From assembly GCF_001645385.1 (NCBI RefSeq), contig NZ_LVHI01000038.1, forward strand, positions 1 through 64,000: a DNA stretch of 64,000 nt. The letters run 5' to 3'. Made by a program: the position numbers and the translations under genes. Of this stretch, positions 21,371-29,193 are shown one piece after another. The number at the start of each line of letters is the position of its first letter. The first letter of the stretch is position 1. This DNA is from Rhodococcoides kyotonense. GTDB lineage: Bacteria; Actinomycetota; Actinomycetes; Mycobacteriales; Mycobacteriaceae. Under the pieces are notes generated by a model, which had not been told where the DNA came from, searched no databases, and saw only the letters and a list, made by a program, of their open reading frames with translations.

Positions 21371-22171
21371 ATGGCAGTACTACGCGAGAGCGCACACGAC
21401 CGTGAGCTCGACGACACCGTCGCGCAGATCGAGGCTTTGGAGCGTCCGGCTCCGAGCATCCTGCGGTTCACCGCGCGACTGACGCAGGGAACCGAGAACC
21501 CGAATTGGTTGCGGCCCAATACCGCTCTGCGGATTCAGCTCGGCCCTGAGTTCGACGACGTGTCGCGGGTCTACACCGTTCGGTCGTTCGACGCGAAGTC
21601 GAGCTCGATGATGGTCGACGTCGTTCTACATGGCGAGGAGAGCCCGATGATGCGATGGGTGCATTCCCTGCAGATCGGTGACACGTTCGCGCTGACCGGT
21701 CCGCGGCCTCACTTCGTGGTGCCCGAGAAGGACCGGCGCGCAGCAATTTTCGCCGACGACACGGCCATCCCTGCACTGTTTGCGATCCTGCAGCAGTGGC
21801 CTGTCGGACGAACCGCCATCGGTTGGGTCGCCACCGACGACGCCGAGGCTTTCGACGAACTGCCCGATGTCCCGGGCGTCGAACTGCACCTGATCGGCAA
21901 GAACGACAGTCTGGCCGAGCAGGCTTTGCGACTCGAAACTCCTGCCGCACATGTGGTGTGGGGTGCCGGCGAGCGCGACGAGATGCGTGCGATCCGTAAG
22001 TTCTTCCGCACGACGCACGGACTCGAGAAGGACGATGTCGCGGTGTTCGGCTACTGGAAGCGCGGCGTGAGCACGACGGATATCGACAATCGCCGCCGGA
22101 TCAATTACCAGAAGATCCTCGCGGCGGGTGGGACTCTCGCGGATATCGACGATCTGGAGATAGGCGACTGA
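21371..22171 (+). CDS. Siderophore-interacting protein (FAD-dependent ferric-siderophore reductase, ViuB/YqjH type)
   Basis: Encodes 266 residues. The N-terminal FAD-binding barrel has the RVYTVRSFD motif (family R-x-Y-T-x-R) and GPRPHF closing the flavin site; the C-terminal SIP domain carries ADDTAIPALFAIL, VVWGAGERDEMRAIRKFF and FGYWKRG. These cytosolic enzymes reduce Fe3+ in imported siderophores so the iron is released. The gene starts one base after the stop of the binding-protein gene, so uptake and release are co-expressed. The length is normal for the family. Its end faces a convergent ABC transporter operon across a strong hairpin. Confidence 0.92.
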   Translation: MAVLRESAHDRELDDTVAQIEALERPAPSILRFTARLTQGTENPNWLRPNTALRIQLGPEFDDVSRVYTVRSFDAKSSSMMVDVVLHGEESPMMRWVHSLQIGDTFALTGPRPHFVVPEKDRRAAIFADDTAIPALFAILQQWPVGRTAIGWVATDDAEAFDELPDVPGVELHLIGKNDSLAEQALRLETPAAHVVWGAGERDEMRAIRKFFRTTHGLEKDDVAVFGYWKRGVSTTDIDNRRRINYQKILAAGGTLADIDDLEIGD

Positions 22172-22179
22172 CGTCCCAT

Positions 22180-22219
22180 GTGCACGAAAACACATAGCGG
22201 CCTATGTATTTTCGTGCAC
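22180..22219. terminator. Long bidirectional hairpin between SIP and amino-acid ABC genes
   Basis: GTGCACGAAAACACATAG (22180-22197), loop CGGC, CTATGTATTTTCGTGCAC (22202-22219): 18 pairs with one G-T wobble. It lies between the stop codons of two convergent genes (22171 and 22235). A mini-hairpin GCC-GAA-GGC follows at 22224-22232. Confidence 0.7.
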
Positions 22220-22235
22220 GTGCGCCGAAGGCGCC
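22202..22235 (-). repeat. 34-nt element, copy 2, identical inverted copy of 18847-18880
   Basis: On the minus strand this reads exactly as 18847-18880. It comprises one arm of the long hairpin plus the GCCGAAGGC mini-hairpin and ends at the first base of the downstream gene's stop codon (complement of 22235-22237). Confidence 0.85.
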
Positions 22236-22963
22236 TACAAGACCTGCGACAGAAACTGCTTCAAGCGATCGGTGTGCGGATCGTCGAAAAGCTGCTCGGG
22301 CGTACCGGTTTCGACGGCCATGCCGTGATCCATGAACAGCACCTTGTTCGACACGGAACGGGCGAAACCCATTTCGTGCGTGACGACGACCATCGTCATA
22401 CCACCGGATGCGAGGTCGGCCATCAACGCGAGAACGCCTTTGACGAGCTCGGGGTCCAACGCCGACGTGGCCTCGTCGAAGAACATGACCTGCGGCTTCA
22501 TCGCGAGGGCACGGGCGATCGCGACGCGCTGCTGCTGACCACCGGACAGGTTGCCGGGCCGCGAATCGGCCTTGTTGCTCAGCCCGACGAGCTCGAGCTG
22601 TTCGAGCGCGGCCGCGCGAGCCTCCTCCTTGGACATCCCCTTGAGCTTGCGCAGACCGAGCGTGATGTTGTCCGCAACGGTCTTGTGCGGGAACAGGTTG
22701 AAGTGCTGGAAGACCATGCCGATGCGCTGACGTAGCTCGTCGGGATTGTCCCTGAGGACCGACTTTCCACCGAGCAGGATGTCGCCCTGATCGGGTTCGT
22801 GCAGCCGGTTCAACGCGCGCAGCAGCGTCGACTTGCCGGATCCCGACGGCCCGATGACCGTCGTGGTCCTGCCTGCGTCGACGTGTACGTTGACCCCGCG
22901 CAGCACCTTGTTGGTACCGAACGCGAGGTGAATGTCGGTGCCGGTCAACGACACTGATGTCAT
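22235..22963 (-). CDS. Polar amino-acid ABC transporter ATP-binding protein (GlnQ-like)
   Basis: Encodes 242 residues. Walker [11 protein letters not shown]-loop [11 protein letters not shown], signature [15 protein letters not shown], Walker [15 protein letters not shown] and switch His THEMGFA are all present and intact. The sequence is typical of the GlnQ/GltL subgroup that drives uptake of glutamine, glutamate and related amino acids. It is the last gene of a three-gene operon (binding protein, permease, ATPase) and starts 2 bases after the permease stop. It ends at the bidirectional hairpin. Confidence 0.93.
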   Translation of the reverse strand: MTSVSLTGTDIHLAFGTNKVLRGVNVHVDAGRTTTVIGPSGSGKSTLLRALNRLHEPDQGDILLGGKSVLRDNPDELRQRIGMVFQHFNLFPHKTVADNITLGLRKLKGMSKEEARAAALEQLELVGLSNKADSRPGNLSGGQQQRVAIARALAMKPQVMFFDEATSALDPELVKGVLALMADLASGGMTMVVVTHEMGFARSVSNKVLFMDHGMAVETGTPEQLFDDPHTDRLKQFLSQVL

Positions 22964-22965
22964 GT

Positions 22966-23727
22966 CTACCTCTCCACCACGAGCGAGACCTTGACCGGAT
23001 CGAGGGTTCCCGAAGTGTCGGCCTTGCCCGAGCGCAGCCGCTTGTCGATGTAGTTGACCAGGTGCGTCAGCGGAATCGTCAGGATCAGATAGAACACGCC
23101 CGCCGCCAACAGAGGCGACAGGTTGCCGGTCTGTGCAGCGGTGTCCTGGCCCACTCGGAACAACTCGCGTTGCGACGCGAGCAGCCCGAGGAAGTAGATC
23201 AGCGAGCTGTCCTTGATCAGCGAGATGAACTGATTGACGGTCGCCGGGAGGACGCGTCGGATGCCCTGCGGGACGACGACGAGTGCCATCGATCGCCGAT
23301 AGCTGAACCCGAGCGCTCGTGACGCTTCGAGCTGTCCGGAATCGACGCTCTGGATACCGGAGCGGAAGATCTCACCGAAGTACGCCGCCGCCATCAGCGA
23401 CAGCGCAGCGATTCCGAGCGGGAACGGACTGCGGCTGCCGGTGAACTGCGTGAGCGTCGGCCCGAAACCGAGCCCGATCAACAGAATGACGACGGCCGCC
23501 GGGAGGCCACGGAACACGTCCGTGTACACCCGCGCAGGCCATCTCAGCCAGCGGGAGCGGGAGATGCCCGCCACCGCAAGCCCGAGTCCGATCACCGTAC
23601 CGATCACCCCGGAGGACGCAGCCAAGATCAGGGTGTTCGGCAATCCGACGGTGATCAGCTTGGGAACGGTGTCCCAGATGAGTTCCCAATCGAAGAACGT
23701 GTCGTACAGATTCGACAGTGTGCTCAT
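22966..23727 (-). CDS. Polar amino-acid ABC transporter permease (GlnP-like)
   Basis: Encodes 253 residues with about five membrane segments (for example [20 protein letters not shown] and [11 protein letters not shown]). The HEQ-type permease signature is visible: FRGLPAAV early, and [29 protein letters not shown] followed by [19 protein letters not shown], with the EAA loop that docks the ATPase. A single permease suggests a homodimeric channel. It lies between the binding protein gene (14-base gap) and the ATPase gene (2-base gap). Amino-acid specificity cannot be told from sequence. Confidence 0.92.
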   Translation of the reverse strand: MSTLSNLYDTFFDWELIWDTVPKLITVGLPNTLILAASSGVIGTVIGLGLAVAGISRSRWLRWPARVYTDVFRGLPAAVVILLIGLGFGPTLTQFTGSRSPFPLGIAALSLMAAAYFGEIFRSGIQSVDSGQLEASRALGFSYRRSMALVVVPQGIRRVLPATVNQFISLIKDSSLIYFLGLLASQRELFRVGQDTAAQTGNLSPLLAAGVFYLILTIPLTHLVNYIDKRLRSGKADTSGTLDPVKVSLVVER

Positions 23728-23741
23728 GTGAAATCGGTGAA

Positions 23742-24680
23742 TCAGTTGGCAGGAGGCGTGGAAGCCTTGCTGCCCGGCTTCCAGTCGGACGGAACCTCAC
23801 GGTCCGGGTACCACTGCTTCTCCAGCGTGGCCCAGGTGCCGTCGGCGACGACCGCATCGAGTCCGGAGTTCAGCGCGTCGATCAACGGCTGGTTGTCCTT
23901 CGCGACGGCGAATGCCGTGAAGTTCGTGGTGTTGATCGTCTTCTCGAGGATGGCGACGCCGTCCTCTGCCTTGACCTGACCCGATGCCTGCTGCGACGGG
24001 GCGACCCACGCGTCGATCTGTCCGGACTTCACGTTGGCGTACGCGGTGTTGTAGTCCGGGAACCGAACCGGCTCGATGCCGAGCGTGTTGGTGACGTAGT
24101 CGTCCTGCACCGTGCCCTGCACGACGCCGATGCGCTGCTGGTCGTCGAGCTCGGCGATCTTCTTGATGGCGTAGTCGTTCTTCGCGACCAGTGCCATCTC
24201 ACCGAAGTCGTACCCGTTGGTGAAGCCGACGGTCTGGCGGCGAGCATCCGTCGTCGAGATGGACGAGGAGCCGGCGTCGTACACCTTGTTGTTGACGGCG
24301 GCGAGCAGCGCCGAGAACTCGGTGGCCGAGAACTCGACCGTCAGGTTCAGCTTTGCGGCGACGGCCTTCAGCAGCTCGTTGTCGAAGCCGGTGAAGTTGC
24401 CCGCTGCGTCGATGAAGATGTTCGGCGGCGCGTCGGACAGCGTGCCGACGTACAGCTTGCCCGGCTCGATCAGACCGAGGTTCGCGGTGTCGATCTGATC
24501 GAGCGGGGTGACGTCGTCCGTCGTGTACTTGTCCAGAGATGCCTGGTCGGAGCCCGCAAGCGCGTTCTCACCCGTCCCGCCGGAGCTGTTGTCGCTCGAA
24601 CAGGCGACGGCCCCGAGCGTGAGTGCAAGCGTCGCAGCAATGGCTGCGATGGCACGGCCTCGTAAACGTCGACTGGTCAC
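23742..24680 (-). CDS. Polar amino-acid ABC transporter substrate-binding lipoprotein
   Basis: Encodes 312 residues. The lipobox LGAVACSS gives a membrane-anchored extracellular binding protein. The family 3 solute-binding fold is recognisable from PPNIFIDAAGNFTGFDNELLKAVA, a central DAGSSSISTTDARRQTVGFTN and the late segment NQPLIDALNSGLDAVVADGTW with a W-Y-P tail. Such proteins capture amino acids for the adjacent permease and ATPase. GTG 24680 was chosen because GAGGAG lies 7 bases upstream. It is the first gene of the operon; its promoter must lie in the 133 bases up to the next gene. Confidence 0.92.
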   Translation of the reverse strand: MTSRRLRGRAIAAIAATLALTLGAVACSSDNSSGGTGENALAGSDQASLDKYTTDDVTPLDQIDTANLGLIEPGKLYVGTLSDAPPNIFIDAAGNFTGFDNELLKAVAAKLNLTVEFSATEFSALLAAVNNKVYDAGSSSISTTDARRQTVGFTNGYDFGEMALVAKNDYAIKKIAELDDQQRIGVVQGTVQDDYVTNTLGIEPVRFPDYNTAYANVKSGQIDAWVAPSQQASGQVKAEDGVAILEKTINTTNFTAFAVAKDNQPLIDALNSGLDAVVADGTWATLEKQWYPDREVPSDWKPGSKASTPPAN

Positions 24681-24752
24681 GGCGGAACTCCTCGATATGT
24701 GGATGAAAGACTCCTGAGGCTAGCGCGGCTGCGCTGACGTCCAGAAATCGGA

Positions 24753-24775
24753 GTGCGGTTGGAACCAACCAGCAC
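24753..24775. terminator. Inverted repeat between the F420-type oxidoreductase and ABC operon
   Basis: GTGC-GGTTGG, loop AA, CCAACC-A-GCAC forms a ten-pair stem with one bulged A. It sits 39 bases beyond the oxidoreductase stop and 73 bases before the ABC binding-protein start, both on the minus strand. It may end the first transcript or be an operator of the second; no T-tract is visible. Confidence 0.35.
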
Positions 24776-24813
24776 CGACCGAATCGTATTCCGCCGCGAG
24801 CGGTCCTTGTGAT

Positions 24814-25578
24814 CTAGCGGTGCGCGTCACGCCACGCGATGGCGTCCTTCACTTCGGTCAGGTCGTATTCAGGACCGCCCGTTCCGACGGTGAACAGCGT
24901 GGCACCGGCGTCGACGAAATCCTGCGCCTTGTCCGCCCCCGGCCAGGACACCGACCGAGCGATGGACGTGACGTCGCGGCCGACGGTCTCTCCGTGCCCC
25001 GCGAGGATGTCGGACTTGCGCTTCAGCTCGTCCAGATCGGCGAAGCTGTGCCAGATGTTCGCGTACTCCGCGACCAGCTTCAGCGTCTTCTTCTCGCCGC
25101 CACCACCGATGAGGAGGGGGATCTCACGCGTCGGTGCCGGGTTGCCGACCTTCAGGCGGTTCACGATGCGAGGCAGGTACTCGGCCAGGAGTTTCAGGCG
25201 CGAGCCGGGGGTGCCGAAGTCGTAGCCGAAGTTGTCGTAGTCCTTCTGATTCCACCCGGCGCCGATTCCGAGGATCAGCCGGCCGCCGCTCATGTGGTCG
25301 ACGGTGCGGGCCATGTCGGCGAGCAGGTCGGGGTTGCGATAGCCACCGCCGGTGACGAGGGCGCCGATCTCGACGTTCGACGTCTGCTCGGCCCACGCGC
25401 CGAGCATCGTCCAGCACTCGAAGTGGGCGCCGTCGAGGTCGCCGTACAGGGGATAGAAGTGATCCCAGTTGAACACGATGTCGACGCCCGCGTCCTCGGA
25501 GCGCAGAACCGCGTCGCGGATGAGGCCGTAGTCGGGAGCATGCTGGGGCTGAAGCTGAACACCGATCTTCACAGTCAT
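24814..25578 (-). CDS. LLM-class F420-dependent oxidoreductase
   Basis: Encodes 254 residues of the luciferase-like monooxygenase fold: the opening KIGVQLQPQHAP, FNWDHFYPLYG, EIGALVTGGGYRNPDLLADMARTVDHMSGGRLILGIGAGWN, and PLLIGGGGEKKTLKLVAEYANIW. This pattern is typical of mycobacterial-type F420 enzymes, which use deazaflavin F420 for hydride transfer; the substrate is unknown. ATG 25578 was chosen over upstream in-frame starts because it begins the first beta strand of the barrel. The start lies 16 bases after the stop of the metallohydrolase gene, so the two may be co-transcribed. Confidence 0.87.
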   Translation of the reverse strand: MTVKIGVQLQPQHAPDYGLIRDAVLRSEDAGVDIVFNWDHFYPLYGDLDGAHFECWTMLGAWAEQTSNVEIGALVTGGGYRNPDLLADMARTVDHMSGGRLILGIGAGWNQKDYDNFGYDFGTPGSRLKLLAEYLPRIVNRLKVGNPAPTREIPLLIGGGGEKKTLKLVAEYANIWHSFADLDELKRKSDILAGHGETVGRDVTSIARSVSWPGADKAQDFVDAGATLFTVGTGGPEYDLTEVKDAIAWRDAHR

Positions 25579-25594
25579 TCCGCCATTGTGCGCC

Positions 25595-26107
25595 CTAACG
25601 AATTTCCACACCCGCCTCGAGCATCGTCGCCCGTAGCAGAAAGCCTGCTTCCTGCCCGATGATCTCCTCGACGAGCGTCACGAAACGCTCGACGAATTCA
25701 CCTCCGTGCGAGGGCAATTCGGTGTCGGGCGGTTCGAAGTGGTGGGCCAGCTCGTGCAGCACGACGAGCTCCCGCAGTGCCCACGCCTCGTTCCGGCGAT
25801 GCAGGGGTACCGCGATGGTCTGCGTGTCCCGCTCGTAGTGCGACGCGCCCGCTCCCGACCGTTCTCGCACATGTACGACGCCTCCCGCATCCGGCCAGCG
25901 CTCGCGGACCCAGTTCAGTTGCAGGACCGCGTCGACGTAGGCCTGCACCGACTCGATCGACGCGAACTTCCGCTCGATCGGCAGCGTGATGGTCGACCCG
26001 TGAATCTGCACGGTGCGCAGGTTGCGCTCGTCGGCGCGGTCGAACATCAGACGCACCATGGTCTCCGCGTCGTACACCTTGGAGCGCTGCGCATCCTTCG
26101 TCTTCAC
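25595..26107 (-). CDS. Actinobacterial putative metallohydrolase (TIGR04338-like, HELAHH motif)
   Basis: Encodes 170 residues. The core is a zinc-protease-like HExxH motif in VVLHELAHHFEP, followed by a Glu/His-containing segment (SHGGEFVERFVTLVEEIIG) that could supply the third ligand. The N-terminal third (RSKVYDAETMVRLMFDRA, LPIERKFASIESVQAYVD) matches the TIGR04338 family of actinobacteria, whose substrate is unknown. There is no signal peptide, so it is probably cytosolic. GTG 26107 is used; no strong ribosome site is visible. It is followed at 16 bases by the F420-type oxidoreductase gene and preceded by the TfoX-N gene on the same strand. Confidence 0.8.
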   Translation of the reverse strand: MKTKDAQRSKVYDAETMVRLMFDRADERNLRTVQIHGSTITLPIERKFASIESVQAYVDAVLQLNWVRERWPDAGGVVHVRERSGAGASHYERDTQTIAVPLHRRNEAWALRELVVLHELAHHFEPPDTELPSHGGEFVERFVTLVEEIIGQEAGFLLRATMLEAGVEIR

Positions 26108-26125
26108 CGGCGCGAGCTTAATGTC

Positions 26126-26452
26126 CTAGGTGTGTGCCGCGTTGTACTCCAGCGCGACGCCGACCCAGAAACGCACGCCGTCGCCCTCCAACGCGTCGGC
26201 CGACACGATGATCCAACTGTCTCCCATGTCGCGGCCGCCCATCACGGCCCGCCGTACGCCTGGCCGTGCCGTCAGTTCGTCGTTGCAGGCGGGGTCGATC
26301 TTCACGAGCATCTCGCCATCTGCATGCGCGCCGACGGCGATCTTGCCGCGGACCATGAACTCGAGGCCGCCGAACATCTTCTTCTCCACCACCGGTGGTT
26401 CCCCCGCCAGCGCGTCACGAATGCGATCTGCCAACTCCGCGTCGTAGGCCAT
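26126..26452 (-). CDS. TfoX/Sxy N-terminal domain protein
   Basis: Encodes 108 residues. AYDAELADRIRDAL, then VEKKMFGGLEFMVRGKIAVG and GDSWIIVSADALEGDG with a W-V tail define the TfoX N-terminal family, small proteins named for the competence regulator Sxy; in actinobacteria the function is unknown. ATG 26452 begins the conserved region; the longer frame upstream lies inside the preceding gene and has no family similarity. The start region overlaps the 3' end of the upstream gene by 38 bases, indicating tight co-expression. Confidence 0.82.
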   Translation of the reverse strand: MAYDAELADRIRDALAGEPPVVEKKMFGGLEFMVRGKIAVGAHADGEMLVKIDPACNDELTARPGVRRAVMGGRDMGDSWIIVSADALEGDGVRFWVGVALEYNAAHT

Positions 26453-26876
26453 GGAAGAGAGTGTGCGCCTGTTCGCCCGTCGGCGCTGGAAACTCGTAGC
26501 GCTCCGTGTGATCGCCCGACTGCACGACGACGGCCGCGAGCGTCGGCCTACCGGCGGGCAATATGCGCACCGTGATGGAACCCGATGTGGCGCAGCGTAA
26601 ATGGCCGACGATGGCACCGCGGATCTCGTCGGCGACGGCGGTTTCGTACGGTCCGAGGCCACCGTCGTCGAGCAGGTGAACGGTGACGCCCCGTTCCCGC
26701 GCCGCCCGCGCGGCCTGGGCTATGTCCGGCACGTCGAGTGCCTTCGCGCGGATGCTGTCTCGCAAGGTGGCTTCGACGAGCACGGCTTCTCGACGAGTTG
26801 CGTCGTCGAGAGTGCGATCGGCGATGCGGCCGAGAAGGACGAACAAGGTGGTCGAGCCGTCGGAGCTGGCGTTCAA
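26415..26876 (-). CDS. Unknown small protein between DUF2786 and TfoX-N genes
   Basis: Encodes 153 residues and is not recognised. It is rich in Arg, Ala and acidic residues (IADRTLDDATRREAVLVEATLRDSIRAKAL, then AARERGVTVHLLDDGGLGPYETAVADEI), with no membrane segment or Cys. The C-terminal half looks like mixed beta strands (ITVRILPAGRPTLAAVVVQSG). A TTG start at 26876 is assumed, 12 bases after the DUF2786 stop. Its end overlaps the TfoX-N gene by 38 bases. The coding reading is supported by tight packing with both neighbours rather than by homology. Confidence 0.55.
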   Translation of the reverse strand: MNASSDGSTTLFVLLGRIADRTLDDATRREAVLVEATLRDSIRAKALDVPDIAQAARAARERGVTVHLLDDGGLGPYETAVADEIRGAIVGHLRCATSGSITVRILPAGRPTLAAVVVQSGDHTERYEFPAPTGEQAHTLFHGLRRGVGRSHS

Positions 26877-26888
26877 ACTACTCGCGCA

Positions 26889-27740
26889 TCAGCGCCCGAG
26901 CTGCCTGGTCGAGTGACCGATCTCGGTCTCACCGCCGAGCCGGGCCGCCCGGCCTGCTCGGTCGCCCGCCGAACGCGCGCCGCGGGAGTAGCCGGCGCCG
27001 GCGCTCTGACGCCTCCACGTGCCCCGTGCAGTCGACGTCGACGAGTAGTAGTCCTGTAGTTCGACTTCCTTGTTGCGCAGCGCGAGCGCGGTACCTGCGT
27101 CGGCCCTTTCCTCCGCGATGGCCGTGGCCTCGGCCTCCTTCTTCACCGCCTCCAAGCGCTTCCCGATGCGTTCGGCGAACGCCGTCTGGAAGTTGAGACG
27201 GGCCGTCACCGCGGCGACCGGCACTGTTTCCCGACGCTTGTATCGTCGTCGCCCGACCGTCTCGACGACCGTCCGCACCGCGGTCTCGCTGCGATAGGCA
27301 CCCGATTTGATGTAGGCGTCCGACGCGCGAACCATCTGGATCAGCAGGCTCGAGTAGAGGGCCTCGCAGGTATCGATGTCGGAGTCGTAGCCATAGGCGA
27401 ACACCTGCGTCGACGTCCTGGCCACGTCGCACTTGACGTCGTTGGCGAACGCGATGGACACGAAGAGATGCACGAACGTCTTCAGGCCGCGTTTGCCGGG
27501 CTCACCGATGGTGATGACGCGGTGCGACGGCGTCGCCTGCTTCTCACGGGACGCGCTGTGCGACCGCGCGACCGCGAGATCGATCGAAGCCGACGTCGCG
27601 AGCCGCTGCGCAGCCTCCATGAAGGCCTCGGCCTCGTGCGGGTTGTCGGTCGACTCCGCCTGCCGCAGCAGCCCGCCGATGCGGGTCAGCATCTTCTCGG
27701 AACTCACCCGCGTGACGGTACTCCCCGACACCGACAGCAT
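26889..27740 (-). CDS. DUF2786 protein with coiled and Arg/Gly-rich tail
   Basis: Encodes 283 residues. The N-terminal block EKMLTRIGGLLRQAESTDNPHEAEAFMEAAQRLATSASIDLA is the DUF2786 domain. A second conserved block (FVHLFVSIAFANDVKC, TCEALYSSLLIQMVRASDAYIKSGAYR) follows, then a charged helical stretch (RIGKRLEAVKKEAEATAIAEERADAG) and a basic Gly/Arg-rich tail. The function of the family is unknown; a nucleic-acid role has been guessed for related proteins. ATG 27740 is used, but in-frame GTG codons up to the DUF2786 block are equally possible because no ribosome site stands out. It diverges from the sugar transporter operon. Confidence 0.78.
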   Translation of the reverse strand: MLSVSGSTVTRVSSEKMLTRIGGLLRQAESTDNPHEAEAFMEAAQRLATSASIDLAVARSHSASREKQATPSHRVITIGEPGKRGLKTFVHLFVSIAFANDVKCDVARTSTQVFAYGYDSDIDTCEALYSSLLIQMVRASDAYIKSGAYRSETAVRTVVETVGRRRYKRRETVPVAAVTARLNFQTAFAERIGKRLEAVKKEAEATAIAEERADAGTALALRNKEVELQDYYSSTSTARGTWRRQSAGAGYSRGARSAGDRAGRAARLGGETEIGHSTRQLGR

Positions 27741-27764
27741 TGTTGACCGATTCAGTGATGGCGT

Positions 27765-27785
27765 AATCACCCCTTTCGGGTGATT
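27765..27785. promoter_or_regulatory. Inverted repeat in the DUF2786/sugar-transporter divergent region
   Basis: AATCACCC, loop CTTTC, GGGTGATT is a perfect 8-bp inverted repeat 25 bases upstream of the DUF2786 start and 108 bases upstream of the binding-protein gene. It could be an operator or a hairpin; nothing decides between them. Confidence 0.4.
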
Positions 27786-27892
27786 TGTGTGCCACAGTGC
27801 CTATCGACATGTGCGTGGGGGACGGCACATTCGGTGTTCCCGTGTGACTTCTCCCGCGCACACCACGTTGTACGAATCAAGTGGAGAGACAA

Positions 27893-29164
27893 ATGGCGTC
27901 TTCGATCACGAAGGTAGCGGTGGCGGCGACCGCTGCGGCCCTGCTGACGATCACCGCATGTTCCAGTGACAGCGGCTCGAGCGATTCTGCGTCGGAAAAC
28001 ACCGACGGTCGCGGCCCCATCACCTACGTCGAGGGCAAGGACACCACCGAGACCGGTGTCGTCCGCCAGATCATCGACGAGTGGAACGCGGCCAACCCCG
28101 ACGAGCAGGTCACGTTCAAGGAACAGTCGAACGACGCCGACCAGGCCCACGACGACCTGGTCCAGCACCTGCAGGCAGAGCAGACCGACTACGACGTCAT
28201 GGCACTCGATGTCATCTGGACCGCCGAGTTCGCAGCCAAGGGCTGGCTCGTTCCGCTCGAAGGCGAGTTCGCACTCGACAACGCCGGTGTTCTCCCGGCC
28301 ACCGTCGAGAGCGCCACCTACAACGGCACGCAGTACGCAGCACCGAAGAACACCAACGGCGGCCTGCTGTTCTACCGCAGCGACCTCGTTCCCGCTGCGC
28401 CCACCACGTGGGACGAGCTCACCGCGAGCTGCACTGTTGCGGTGGAGAACAACATCGACTGCTACGCAGGACAGTTCGCGTCGTACGAGGGTCTGACGGT
28501 CAACACGTCGGAGATCATCAACGCACACGGCGGATCCTTCGTCGGCGAGGACGGCACGACGCCGACCGTCGACAGCCCGGAGGCCAAGGCCGGTCTGCAG
28601 GCACTGGTGACGGCGTTCCAGAACAATGTCATCCCCGCTCAGGACACCACGTTCAAGGAGCCCGAGAGCCAGCAGGCGTTCGAGGACGGCAAGGCGCTCT
28701 ACCTGCGCAACTGGCCGTACGTCTACGGCACCGCCGCCAAGGAAGGCTCGGCAGTCGCAGGCAAGTACGCGGTCGCACCGCTGCCCGGAGTCACCGGTGT
28801 CGGCACCTCGACGCTCGGCGGCTACAACGCCGCGATCAGCGCGTACTCGGAGCACAAGGCCACGGCTGCCGACTTCCTGCGCTTCCTGCAGGGCGAGCAG
28901 GCTCAGCGCATCATCGCCGAGGGCGCACTGCCTCCCGTGCTCGGCTCGCTGTACGACGACCCGGCCCTGATCGCCGAGATGCCGTACCTCCCGGCTCTGA
29001 AGCAGTCGATCGAGAACGCTGTTCCTCGCCCGGTCACCCCGTTCTACCCGGCCGTCTCGAAGGCCGTGCAGGACAACGCTTTCGCCGCTATCAAGGGTGA
29101 GAAGACCGTGGACCAGGCCATCGCGGACATGCAGGCCGGTATCGAGTCGGCAAGCTCGAACTGA
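27893..29164 (+). CDS. Sugar ABC transporter substrate-binding lipoprotein (LpqY/family 1)
   Basis: Encodes 423 residues. The lipobox LTITACSS anchors it outside the cell. The family 1 fold is clear: QIIDEWNAANPDEQVTFKEQS, YDVMALDVIWTAEFAAKGWLVPLEG, TNGGLLFYRSDLVP, FEDGKALYLRNWPYVYG and the late LPPVLGSLYDDP. The gene order binding protein - two permeases resembles lpqY-sugA-sugB, the trehalose recycling importer of mycobacteria; trehalose or a related alpha-glucoside is an inference. ATG 27893 follows GGAGAG with a 5-base gap. It is followed by a 29-base gap and a permease gene carrying a strong hairpin near its start, which would favour excess binding protein. Confidence 0.88.
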   Translation: MASSITKVAVAATAAALLTITACSSDSGSSDSASENTDGRGPITYVEGKDTTETGVVRQIIDEWNAANPDEQVTFKEQSNDADQAHDDLVQHLQAEQTDYDVMALDVIWTAEFAAKGWLVPLEGEFALDNAGVLPATVESATYNGTQYAAPKNTNGGLLFYRSDLVPAAPTTWDELTASCTVAVENNIDCYAGQFASYEGLTVNTSEIINAHGGSFVGEDGTTPTVDSPEAKAGLQALVTAFQNNVIPAQDTTFKEPESQQAFEDGKALYLRNWPYVYGTAAKEGSAVAGKYAVAPLPGVTGVGTSTLGGYNAAISAYSEHKATAADFLRFLQGEQAQRIIAEGALPPVLGSLYDDPALIAEMPYLPALKQSIENAVPRPVTPFYPAVSKAVQDNAFAAIKGEKTVDQAIADMQAGIESASSN

Positions 29165-29193
29165 CGTCCTCTTTCTTCAGCAGGAGAATTCAT

